A program made the position numbers and the translations under genes. Positions 24,039 to 30,787 of a stretch of DNA of 36,599 nt are shown here, piece by piece (within the stretch, counting starts at the first letter, position 1; each line of letters opens with the position of its first letter). Under the pieces are notes generated by a model. The model saw only the letters and a list, made by a program, of their open reading frames with translations, was not told the DNA's origin and did not search any database. Origin of the DNA: Nonomuraea basaltis (GTDB lineage Bacteria; Actinomycetota; Actinomycetes; Streptosporangiales; Streptosporangiaceae); assembly GCF_005893125.1 (NCBI RefSeq), contig NZ_VCJS01000123.1, forward strand, positions 1 to 36,599. Reading direction: 5' to 3'.

Positions 24039-25025
24039 TCAGACCTCGGCGTGCGCGGACGGCGATTCGTGCGTGTGGAAGGTGCGCCGGTAGGCCATCG
24101 GCGAGACGCCGATCGCCGCGTGCAGGTGGTGGCGGAGCGAGGCCGTCGTACCAAAGCCGGTCTGGTGGGCGATGAGGTCGACGGCCAGGTCGCTCGCCTC
24201 CAGCAGATGACGAGCCCGGTCCACGCGCTGCCGGATCAGCCACTGCCCCGGCGGCATGCCGACCTCCTCGCGGAAGCGGCGGATGAACGTGCGTACGCTC
24301 ATCCGCGCGTGCGCGGCCAACTCCGACAGCGGCAGCGGCTCGTGCAGGCGTTCTAGGGCCCAGGCGCGGGTGTGCGCGGTGCCGGCCGTCGACGGTGCCG
24401 GCACGGGCCGTTCGATGTACTGGGCCTGGCCGCCCTCGCGCCACGGCGGGACAACACAGCCGCGAGCCACCTGGTTCGTCACCTCGCTGCCGTGGTCGCG
24501 GCGGACGATGTGCAGGCACAGGTCCACCCCGGCCGCCGCGCCCGCCGAGGTCAGCACATCGCCGTCGTCGACGAACAGCACGTCCGGATCCACCCGTACG
24601 CGGGGGAAAAGCCGCTGGAAGTGCTCGGCGTGGTGCCAGTGCGTGGTCGCCGGACGGCCGTCGAGCAGACCCATCGCCGCCAGTACGTACGATCCGACGC
24701 AGATCGACACCATGCGGGTGCGCGGCCGCACGGTCGCGAGCGCAGCGTCGAGCGGCTCCGGCAGCCGTCCCAACTCGTGGATCATCCCGGCACTGTAGGC
24801 GGCGGGGATGACCACGGTGTCCGCCGTGGCGAGGGCCTCCGCTCCATGCTCGACGGCGACGCTGAAGTCCGCCGTGGTCCGTACGGGGCGGCCGTCGACG
24901 GTGCAGGTGATGACTTCGTACAGCGGTTCGCCGTTCGAGCCCTCGGCGATGCCGAAGACCCGGGACGGGATGCTCAGCTCGAACGGAATCACGCCGTCGA
25001 GGGCGAGTACGACGACGCGATGCAT
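24039..25025 (-). CDS. GlxA-type AraC family regulator with DJ-1/PfpI sensor domain
   Basis: The 328-aa regulator starts MHRVVVLALDGVIPFELSIP. It has the GATase1-like elbow SICVGSYVLAAMGLLDGR (Cys109, Val in place of the usual Ser after it) and TSAGAAAGVDL. AraC motifs are LSELAAHARMSVRTFIRRF and VDLIAHQTGFGTTASLRHHL. The start at 25025 has AAGGA upstream; the longer in-frame Met at 25079 crosses the promoter region. It is divergent from the MDR oxidoreductase at 25148, which it probably controls. It is a diverged paralogue of the protein at 17865. Confidence 0.92.
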   Translation of the reverse strand: MHRVVVLALDGVIPFELSIPSRVFGIAEGSNGEPLYEVITCTVDGRPVRTTADFSVAVEHGAEALATADTVVIPAAYSAGMIHELGRLPEPLDAALATVRPRTRMVSICVGSYVLAAMGLLDGRPATTHWHHAEHFQRLFPRVRVDPDVLFVDDGDVLTSAGAAAGVDLCLHIVRRDHGSEVTNQVARGCVVPPWREGGQAQYIERPVPAPSTAGTAHTRAWALERLHEPLPLSELAAHARMSVRTFIRRFREEVGMPPGQWLIRQRVDRARHLLEASDLAVDLIAHQTGFGTTASLRHHLHAAIGVSPMAYRRTFHTHESPSAHAEV

Positions 25026-25147
25026 GGCGTGATCCTTACGCACAATGGCAATCATGCCACTTCTTCCGAGTCCGTCCATCGCGGAGGCTGATCACGGGCG
25101 CCGCAGTCGGCGGCACACTTATTCCGGCTTTTACGGAGGGTTCTCCC

Positions 25148-26113
25148 ATGAGCGAAGACACGACGACGACGGCACGGATGCGCGCGATCATTCAGGAGTC
25201 CGCGGGCGGCCCAGAGGTGCTGACCCTGGCCGAGGTGGACCGTCCTGAGCCGATGCCGACGGAGGTCCTGGTACGGGTGCACGCGGCCGGCGTCAACCCC
25301 ACGGACTGGAAGTCACGGACGCACGGCAGGCTGCTGGGCGACCCTCCCGCCATCCTCGGCTGGGACGTGTCCGGGGTGGTCGAGGCCGTGGGACTCGGGG
25401 TCACCCGCTTCCAGCCGGGTGACGAGGTCTTCGGCATGCCGCGCTTCCCGCACAAGGCGGGCGGCTACGCGGAGTACGTGACCGCCCCGTCGCGGCACTT
25501 CACCCGTAAGCCGGTCGGCCTCGACCACGTGCACGCCGCGGCGCTGCCGCTGGCGGCGCTCACCGCGTGGCAGGTCCTGTACGACACCGCGAACGTGCAG
25601 CCGGGCCAGCGCGTGTTGATCCACGCCGCGGCCGGCGGGGTCGGCCATCTGGCCGTGCAGCTCGCCAAGCATCTCGGCGCGTACGTGATCGGTACCGCTC
25701 GTACGCCCAAGCACGCCTTCGTACGTGCACTGGGCGCCGACGAGGTGATCGACTACACCGAGGAGGACTTCGCCGAGACAGTCCGCGACGTCGACCTGGT
25801 CATCGACAGCATCGGTGGCGACTACGGGGGGCGTTCCCTGCGGACGCTGCGGGACGGTGGCACCCTTGCCCAGCTCGCTTCGGAGCCTGACGAGGACCTC
25901 CTTCGGCAGGCCGGGGAGCGCGGCATCTGGGCAGGCTCCGTCCTCGTCGAGCCGGACAACGCCGCGATGGCGACGATCGCCGAGCTGGTCGAGGCGGGGC
26001 GGCTGCGCGTCGAGGTCGACACCGTCCTGCCGTTCGAGCAGGCGGCCAAGGCTCACGAGCTCGGCGAGACCGGCCGTACCACCGGAAAGATCGTACTCAC
26101 CGTCGCCGGATGA
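25148..26113 (+). CDS. NADP-dependent oxidoreductase, quinone-oxidoreductase-like MDR superfamily
   Basis: The 321-aa zinc-free medium-chain dehydrogenase/reductase has a GroES-like N-terminal half (VRVHAAGVNPTDWKSRTHG; LGWDVSGVVEAVG) and a Rossmann half with NADPH loop AAAGGVGHLAVQLAKHLG, ALGADEVIDY and the C-terminal TTGKIVLTV. It has no structural-zinc cysteines. GGAGGG precedes the ATG. The divergent GlxA-type regulator 122 bp away is its probable controller. Likely action: NADPH-dependent reduction of quinones or alpha,beta-unsaturated carbonyls. Confidence 0.92.
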   Translation: MSEDTTTTARMRAIIQESAGGPEVLTLAEVDRPEPMPTEVLVRVHAAGVNPTDWKSRTHGRLLGDPPAILGWDVSGVVEAVGLGVTRFQPGDEVFGMPRFPHKAGGYAEYVTAPSRHFTRKPVGLDHVHAAALPLAALTAWQVLYDTANVQPGQRVLIHAAAGGVGHLAVQLAKHLGAYVIGTARTPKHAFVRALGADEVIDYTEEDFAETVRDVDLVIDSIGGDYGGRSLRTLRDGGTLAQLASEPDEDLLRQAGERGIWAGSVLVEPDNAAMATIAELVEAGRLRVEVDTVLPFEQAAKAHELGETGRTTGKIVLTVAG

Positions 26114-26213
26114 CCGGCTGCGGCATGCCGCCCCCGACGACGGCGACGTTCGTGGTCGGTTCCTGCACGAGTCATCTTCCTCACGATGTACGGGGCCCAT
26201 CTGCGCACTAGAT

Positions 26214-26243
26214 GGTATTGATTGATACCATATCGAATGATAT
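26214..26243. promoter_or_regulatory. MarR-type operator before the nitroreductase
   Basis: Two overlapping dyads stand here: GGTAT-TGATTG-ATACC (26214-26229) and ATATC-GAAT-GATAT (26230-26243). The segment ATACCATATCGAATGA repeats the MarR promoter site with one change. It is far richer in A/T than its surroundings and ends 53 bp before the nitroreductase start. Confidence 0.6.
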
Positions 26244-26296
26244 CGTAGTGAATGTAACGGAAGTAGATGCAGGGAGCATATGGGGAGGTGGCGATC

Positions 26297-28156
26297 GTGG
26301 ACGTCTACGAGGCGGTCACGAGCCGACGGGCGGTGCGCGAATTCACCGACGAGCCCGTCCCGATGGAGGTGCTGGAGCGCGTGCTGTCCGCCGCGGCTTG
26401 GTCGCCGTCCGCCTCGAACCTCCAGCCGTGGCGCATCTACGTGCTGACCGGCGGGCCGCTTGCCGAGCTCAAGAAACGCGCGCTCGAGCGCGTGACCGCA
26501 GGCGACCCCTGGGACGAGCGGGAGTACGAGATGTACCCGCCCGACCTGAAGTCCCCGTACCGCGAGCGCCGATCCGCCTTCGGCAAGGAGCGCTACGGCG
26601 CACTCGGTATATCGCGCGATGACTGGGAGGCGCGCCAGAGGGCCGCTGCCGCGAACTGGGACTGTTTCGGCGCGCCGGCCGCCCTGTTCTGCTACATCGA
26701 CCGCGACATGGGCCCGCCCCAATGGGCCGACGTCGGCATGTATCTGCAGACCGTCATGCTGCTGCTCCGCGCCGAAGGGCTGCACAGTTGCCCGCAGATG
26801 GCGTGGTCGGTGTATCGCAAGACCGTCGCGGAGATCCTGCACCCCCCGGACGGGCTCATCCTCTTCTGCGGCATGTCGATCGGCTTCGAGGACGTCACGG
26901 TGCGTTACGCCCGTACGGGCCGTGCGCCGCTCGAGGAGACGGTCACGTTCGTCGGGTTCAGTCCTGCAAGCGCATGCGGCGAGACTGGGACGTCTCCCGC
27001 CTGGCGTGGCCGTCGTCGAGGGTGCCGGTCACGCCGTCGATTGGTCGAGCACTGCGCGGAAGCAGATCGACCGCACGCTGCTGCGGTCGATCCACGCCTA
27101 CAAGAAGATCGCGGACGAGCGCATCCGCTCCAAGGGGCTGGACTGGACAGTGCTGGACAGTGGTCTACCCACCAAGCCGATGCAGGGTCCCGCCAAGGGC
27201 ACATACAGCGCGGGGGCCGGCTGCCGATGAGAGGCAATCCGGCGATCAGCCGAGCGGACGGCGGTCCCGTTTTCTCACAGGCACCACTTCACATCATGAG
27301 GAGAGACATGACCAACCAGTTCCGCCTCGGCGGCGACCTGACGATCGCCCGGCTCGGCTTCGGCGCCATGCGCCTGCCCGCGGGCGGCCCGGGTGCACCC
27401 GCCCGCGACCCCGAGTCCGGCCGCGCCGTCCTGCGCCGCGCCGTTGAGCTCGGCGTCGACCACATCGACACCGCCGACTTCTATCGCAGCGAGGACGGCT
27501 CGGTGCGCGCCAACACCCTCATCCGCGAGGCCCTGTCCCCGTACCCGGACACGCTGGTCATCGCCACCAAGGTCGGCCCGGTCTTCGGCCCCGGTGGTCC
27601 CCGCCAGGGCACTGCCGCCGATCTCCGGCCCCAGGTCGAAGCCAACCTCGAAAGCCTGGGCCTGGATCGCCTCGACCTGGTCTACCTGCGCATCGGCTTG
27701 ACGGAACCCCCGCACGGCGAGTCGCTCGCCGAACGCTTCGAGGCGCTCGCCGCGCTGCGCGAGGAGGGCCTGATCCGCCATCTGGGCATCAGCAACGTCA
27801 ACGCCGGCCATCTAGCCGAGGCCCGCACGATCGCTCCTGTCGCGGCCGTCCAGAACAACTTCCACATCGCCAATCGTGACGAGACGGCCGTCCTGGACGC
27901 CTGCACGCAGGCCGGCATCGCTTTCGTCCCCTTCTTCCCTCTCGGTGGCGGCAGGGCCGACATCGACGACCCCGGCCTGGTCAAGGTCGCCGAACGGCAC
28001 GGCGCCACCGCCCGCCAGATCGCGCTGGCCTGGCTGCTGGCACTGGACCCGGTCGCCCTGGCCATCCCGGGCACCGGTTCCGTGGCTCACCTGGAGGAGA
28101 ACCTGATCGCCCGGTCGATCACCCTCACTGAGGAGGACCTCGCCAACCTCGCCTGA
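26297..28156 (+). CDS. Nitroreductase whose frame runs on into the aldo/keto reductase
   Basis: GTG at 26297 (GGAGG eight bases upstream) gives MDVYEAVTSRRAVREFTDEP, the start of an FMN-dependent nitroreductase, then AAWSPSASNLQPWRIYVL (flavin binding). The domain ends near ETVTFVGF at about 26960. The usual stop is missing. The frame continues through ~115 non-native residues laid over an NmrA remnant and then enters the aldo/keto reductase in frame, for 619 aa in all. An in-frame ATG at 26267 is possible but lacks a ribosome-binding site. Whether a fused protein is really made is unknown. The gene is probably repressed by the MarR protein at 23319. Confidence 0.75.
   Translation: MDVYEAVTSRRAVREFTDEPVPMEVLERVLSAAAWSPSASNLQPWRIYVLTGGPLAELKKRALERVTAGDPWDEREYEMYPPDLKSPYRERRSAFGKERYGALGISRDDWEARQRAAAANWDCFGAPAALFCYIDRDMGPPQWADVGMYLQTVMLLLRAEGLHSCPQMAWSVYRKTVAEILHPPDGLILFCGMSIGFEDVTVRYARTGRAPLEETVTFVGFSPASACGETGTSPAWRGRRRGCRSRRRLVEHCAEADRPHAAAVDPRLQEDRGRAHPLQGAGLDSAGQWSTHQADAGSRQGHIQRGGRLPMRGNPAISRADGGPVFSQAPLHIMRRDMTNQFRLGGDLTIARLGFGAMRLPAGGPGAPARDPESGRAVLRRAVELGVDHIDTADFYRSEDGSVRANTLIREALSPYPDTLVIATKVGPVFGPGGPRQGTAADLRPQVEANLESLGLDRLDLVYLRIGLTEPPHGESLAERFEALAALREEGLIRHLGISNVNAGHLAEARTIAPVAAVQNNFHIANRDETAVLDACTQAGIAFVPFFPLGGGRADIDDPGLVKVAERHGATARQIALAWLLALDPVALAIPGTGSVAHLEENLIARSITLTEEDLANLA
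26985..27230 (+). pseudogene. C-terminal part of an NmrA-like NAD(P)-binding protein
   Basis: In a different frame from the nitroreductase, the sequence reads VAVVEGAGHAVDWSSTARKQ, then AYKKIADERIRSKGLDWTVL and GTYSAGAGCR before TGA at 27228. This is the middle-to-late section of SDR-a5/NmrA-like reductases (KIADExIRxSGLDWTIxRP). The Rossmann start is gone, as is the end. The fragment marks a deletion that joined two genes. Confidence 0.65.
27308..28156 (+). CDS. Aldo/keto reductase
   Basis: ATG at 27308 has GAGGAGAG just upstream and gives MTNQFRLGGDLTIARLGFGA, the normal start of the family; the protein is 282 aa. The TIM-barrel core shows HIDTADFYRSEDGSVRANTL (catalytic Asp and Tyr) and LVIATKVGP (catalytic Lys). 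RLDLVYLRIG has Arg where many members carry the fourth tetrad residue His, then ISNV and IPGTG...HLEEN bind NADPH. It can be translated on its own from this start or as the tail of the nitroreductase frame. It reduces aldehydes or ketones. Confidence 0.92.
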   Translation: MTNQFRLGGDLTIARLGFGAMRLPAGGPGAPARDPESGRAVLRRAVELGVDHIDTADFYRSEDGSVRANTLIREALSPYPDTLVIATKVGPVFGPGGPRQGTAADLRPQVEANLESLGLDRLDLVYLRIGLTEPPHGESLAERFEALAALREEGLIRHLGISNVNAGHLAEARTIAPVAAVQNNFHIANRDETAVLDACTQAGIAFVPFFPLGGGRADIDDPGLVKVAERHGATARQIALAWLLALDPVALAIPGTGSVAHLEENLIARSITLTEEDLANLA

Positions 28157-28190
28157 TCGCAAAGTGGGGCCCCATCCATGCGGAGCGATC
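28154..28190 (+). terminator. Possible terminator after the aldo/keto reductase
   Basis: TGATCGC (28154-28160) and GCGATCA (28184-28190) are a perfect inverted repeat, and the loop between them contains the self-complementary TGGGGCCCCA. It begins at the stop codon. The large loop lowers confidence. Confidence 0.35.
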
Positions 28191-28269
28191 ATGGCGACGA
28201 CTTAAACGAACAAGTTGGCCGACGGAGTCACAGATTTGGTGGCCCCCCGGGGGTGCAGGAGCTGCTCAC

Positions 28270-28414
28270 ATGACCGAGTTCCCCCTTCTTGTCCTGGTGC
28301 TTGGTCCGGTCCTGCTCGCCGAAGCTCTGCTCGCCCGCTACGAGGTGATGGCCTACACCGCGGGCTGGCGGGCTCCTACCACCGAGCTCCCCCAGGACAT
28401 GCCCCACGCCCGGG
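28270..28414 (+). pseudogene. Membrane-anchor start of the following gene, out of frame
   Basis: ATG at 28270 gives MTEFPLLVLVLGPVLLAEAL, then LARYEVMAYTAGWRAPTTEL, a clear signal-anchor followed by coding-like sequence. The good codon bias ends near 28410, where the strongly coding frame becomes that of 28415-28999. A single-base indel would join them into one ~243-aa protein. Confidence 0.5.
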
Positions 28415-28999
28415 GTGCGGACCCCGATCGGGATCCTGCTGTTCCTGCACAACGTCATGCAGATCTTCGTCGCCGCCGACCACCGGTACCGTCCCCTGTA
28501 CAACTGCGCCGTGGGCACCCAGATCGCCGGCCAGCTCCGCCTGGCCGGTTACCAGCCCGACAGCGGCATCCCCGTGGTGCTGCTCAGCCACAGCGGCGGC
28601 GCCCAAGTCGCCACCGGCGCAGTCGAAGAGCTGCACACCCAGCTGCGTGCCCCGCTCCTCCTGATCACTATCGGCGGGTTCCACAACGGCGCCAACGATC
28701 TCACCCACGCCCATCACCTCTACCAGCTCACCAGTGCTAGCGACTGGATTGAGCGGATCAGCACCTGGATCTTCCCTCAGCGTTGGCGGGCTTTCCGCCG
28801 CAGTGGATGGAACCGGGCCGTCCGCGCCGGAAAGATCATCGTGCATGGGCCTGACCCGGCCACCCACATGGGGCGGCGCAGCTACATCAGCCCAGACACG
28901 CAGCTCTCCGATGGCCGAAGCCACCTCGACTGCACCGCCGACACCTCGCTGCTCAGGCTTGGGGCCTGTGCTGCGGATCTGGACTGGACGCCGCCGTGA
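28415..28999 (+). CDS. Alpha/beta-hydrolase-like protein (probably 5'-frameshifted)
   Basis: The open frame from GTG 28415 gives 194 aa, including PVVLLSHSGGAQVATGAVEE, a strand-SxSGG-helix arrangement like a hydrolase nucleophile elbow, and ITIGGFHNGANDL. The early piece ILLFLHNVMQIFVAADHRYR is hydrophobic. No ribosome-binding site supports the GTG, and a well-biased anchor segment lies just upstream in another frame, so this is likely the larger part of a frameshifted gene. Its last 47 bases overlap the end of the convergent PPOX gene, and the C-terminus looks altered. I cannot name the family. Confidence 0.5.
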   Translation: MRTPIGILLFLHNVMQIFVAADHRYRPLYNCAVGTQIAGQLRLAGYQPDSGIPVVLLSHSGGAQVATGAVEELHTQLRAPLLLITIGGFHNGANDLTHAHHLYQLTSASDWIERISTWIFPQRWRAFRRSGWNRAVRAGKIIVHGPDPATHMGRRSYISPDTQLSDGRSHLDCTADTSLLRLGACAADLDWTPP

Positions 29000-29507
29000 G
29001 CTTCGCGAGATCGGGGGCGTAGACAGTCATCCAGTACGGATGCAGCCGGTAGTAGACCACGTCGTTGTCCCAGTCGAAGAAGTCGTCGCCGTAGAAGTCC
29101 TTGAAGTACGCGAGCAGGCCCGGCCAGTCTGCGGCCGGCTCGCCGTCCCAGGGGTTGAGGATCTCCACCTTGCCGTGCGTGAACACGCCCAGGTCCTCAC
29201 CACGCATGTGCGCGGCGCTGACGGCGGGCCGGACGGCGAGATGGCGGGCCTTGGCGGCGCCGCGCGCCGTGCCGAAATGCCACTTTCCGTGCAGGAAGTG
29301 CCCGTCCACGCCGCTGATCCGCGGCTCGCCCTTCGCCGTCACGGTGGATAGGGCGAGGGTGCACATGCCGGTGAGGACCTGGGTGAGCTGCTCTGCGGTC
29401 AGGGTGCGCTCGCTGTTGATGATCGAGCGGAGGTGCGAGGTTGAGCGGGAGAGGGAGGCGTCGAGGAGGGTCTGGAGCTCTTCGAGCTCTTCTGGCGTTT
29501 CGTGCAT
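28953..29507 (-). CDS. Pyridoxamine 5'-phosphate oxidase (PPOX) family protein
   Basis: The 184-aa protein begins MHETPEELEELQTLLDASLS and has the split-barrel core: LTGMCTLALSTVTAKGEPRI, VDGHFLHGKWHFGT, RHLAVRPAVSAAHMRGEDLG, VFTHGKVEILNP. This matches FMN- or F420-binding general-stress/PPOX proteins rather than true PdxH. ATG at 29507 is preceded by GGA. There are no co-transcribed neighbours, and the substrate is unknown. Confidence 0.88.
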   Translation of the reverse strand: MHETPEELEELQTLLDASLSRSTSHLRSIINSERTLTAEQLTQVLTGMCTLALSTVTAKGEPRISGVDGHFLHGKWHFGTARGAAKARHLAVRPAVSAAHMRGEDLGVFTHGKVEILNPWDGEPAADWPGLLAYFKDFYGDDFFDWDNDVVYYRLHPYWMTVYAPDLAKLTAASSPDPQHRPQA

Positions 29508-29774
29508 GGAGGTCCTTATCTATCCGTAGGCCCGGTCCACGTCCGCCATCGACGCAGACCGGTGAAACCATGCTCGACCCAAAACCCGACACCTGGTGTC
29601 GTATTTCTTCACCCGGCTTGCGGACCGTACCGGGCGCCTACCCAGCCGGGCGCCACACACGGCGACGACGTCTTCGCGTACTCCTCGTGTGCCGCCGCGG
29701 GGTTGCTCCAAGGCCGTGGCCGTGGCCGTGGCCGCGGTCAGGTCGCCGTCGATGGCGGTGACGGCACCTCTTCC
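29508..29774. other. No supported gene
   Basis: Upstream of the PPOX gene the sequence shows only short open frames with poor bias and a GGCCGT repeat. I found no promoter boxes that stand out. Confidence 0.35.
29712..29735. repeat. GGCCGT hexamer tandem repeat
   Basis: Three perfect GGCCGT units are followed by a fourth GGCCGC. It encodes an (Ala-Val) or (Arg-Gly) pattern depending on frame, in a stretch with no recognised gene. Confidence 0.7.
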
Positions 29775-29870
29775 TCAGTAGAGGTTCTTTCGCAAGACTC
29801 GGCTGCCGAGCACCGCATCCACCAACCGCGCCGGAATCTTCACGCCGCTCTGGCGGCGCAGAGTTGCCGG
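29775..29870 (-). other. Coding-like C-terminal fragment
   Basis: The minus strand reads LRRQSGVKIPARLVDAVLGS and RVLRKNLY before TGA, which looks like the end of a real protein. Upstream it merges into unrecognised sequence. The family is not identified. The DNA from here to 29987 has nothing else I can name. Confidence 0.25.
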
Positions 29871-29987
29871 CGGCCGGCACCGCGTTCCTGTCGGACCACG
29901 AGGCGGTGTCCCACAGCGCCGAGGCCCAGGCCATGCTGTTCCTGCAAGGCCACGGCGTGATCTCGCCGCACGACTGCCGGTGGTCCG

Positions 29988-30606
29988 TTAGCCAGGATGC
30001 GTGCCGGGAGCGACGGTCAGCTCGAAGAGGTCAGGCCTGTGGTGCCGGACCTGGGCACCCAGCGGCCCGGCGACCTCCTCGGCCAGCACCTGAGAGATCC
30101 GCTTGCCGGTCGCACGACGCACGATTTCACCGAGAATGAACCCGAACGTGACAGCGTGGTAGCCCACCTTCTCCCCCGGTGTCCACCACGGCTCCGCCTC
30201 GGCGATCAGCTGGCACATCGCCTCCCAGTCACAGAACCGCTCCAGGGTCATGTCCGCCGGCACCCCCGGCACCCCAGCCGAATGCGTCAGCACGTGCCAC
30301 CGTCGCGTTTTCCTTGCCGTGCGCGCCGAACTCCGGCCACACCTCCACCACCCGCGTGTCGTAGTCGAACACTCCCCGCTCCACCAACACGTGCACGACG
30401 GTCGCGGTGACCCCCTTAACCGTCGACGCGGAATAGAACAGCGTGTCCGATGTCACCGGCCGGTCTGTCTCCGGGTCGGCCATCCCGGCCACCGCGTCCA
30501 CCACCAACTCACCGCGCCGGTACACCGCAGCCTGCACACCGTTCTCAGACCCGGACTCCACCAGCCCTTCGATGAGTACCTGGATCTGCTTCTGAAGATC
30601 GCTCAT
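29988..30606 (-). pseudogene. Serine hydrolase / class C beta-lactamase-like, frameshifted and truncated
   Basis: From ATG 30606 (GGAGGGA upstream) the frame MSDLQKQIQVLIEGLVESGS runs through AGMADPETDRPVTSD and the nucleophile motif S-T-V-K (SxxK) in FYSASTVKGVTATVVHVLVE. Near 30297 the frame is lost. VLTHSAGVPGVPADMTLERF and WTPGEKVGYHAVTFGF (with the YxxxxF region typical after SxxK) continue in another frame. It then ends after ISQVLAEEVAGPLGA, with about half of the ~380-residue family length missing. It is divergent from the MFS exporter and starts from one of the two mirror-image promoters. Confidence 0.75.
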
Positions 30607-30661
30607 GTCGTTCCCTCCCGGAGACGTCACGGCACCAGCTGAGGGCGCCTCTCGCTGGAGA

Positions 30662-30688
30662 GTCGGAGCCGGCGGCGCGATTTTGACA
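30662..30688 (-). promoter_or_regulatory. ECF-type promoter TGTCAA-N16-CCGAC for the serine hydrolase
   Basis: Read on the minus strand, TGTCAA (30688-30683), 16 bases, CCGAC (30666-30662), 56 bp before the hydrolase start codon. It is the mirror image of the plus-strand copy at 30711. It resembles the motif reported for ECF42 sigma factors (TGTCGA at -35, CG[A/T]C at -10, recalled from published work on Streptomyces). Confidence 0.6.
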
Positions 30689-30710
30689 TGCCGCGGTCCT
30701 GGCCGCCGCA

Positions 30711-30737
30711 TGTCAAGAACCCGTCGCCGGCTCCGAC
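30711..30737 (+). promoter_or_regulatory. ECF-type promoter TGTCAA-N16-CCGAC for the MFS gene
   Basis: TGTCAA (30711-30716), 16 bases, CCGAC (30733-30737), 51 bp before the MFS start. The 13 bases at its -10 end (30725-30737) and nine at its -35 end (30708-30716) are exact inverted copies of the minus-strand promoter. Both pairs of arms centre on 30699.5. Confidence 0.62.
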
Positions 30738-30787
30738 GTTGTTGTGACCACGCCCGCAAGGGCGGCACCACAGTATGGGGAGCTACC

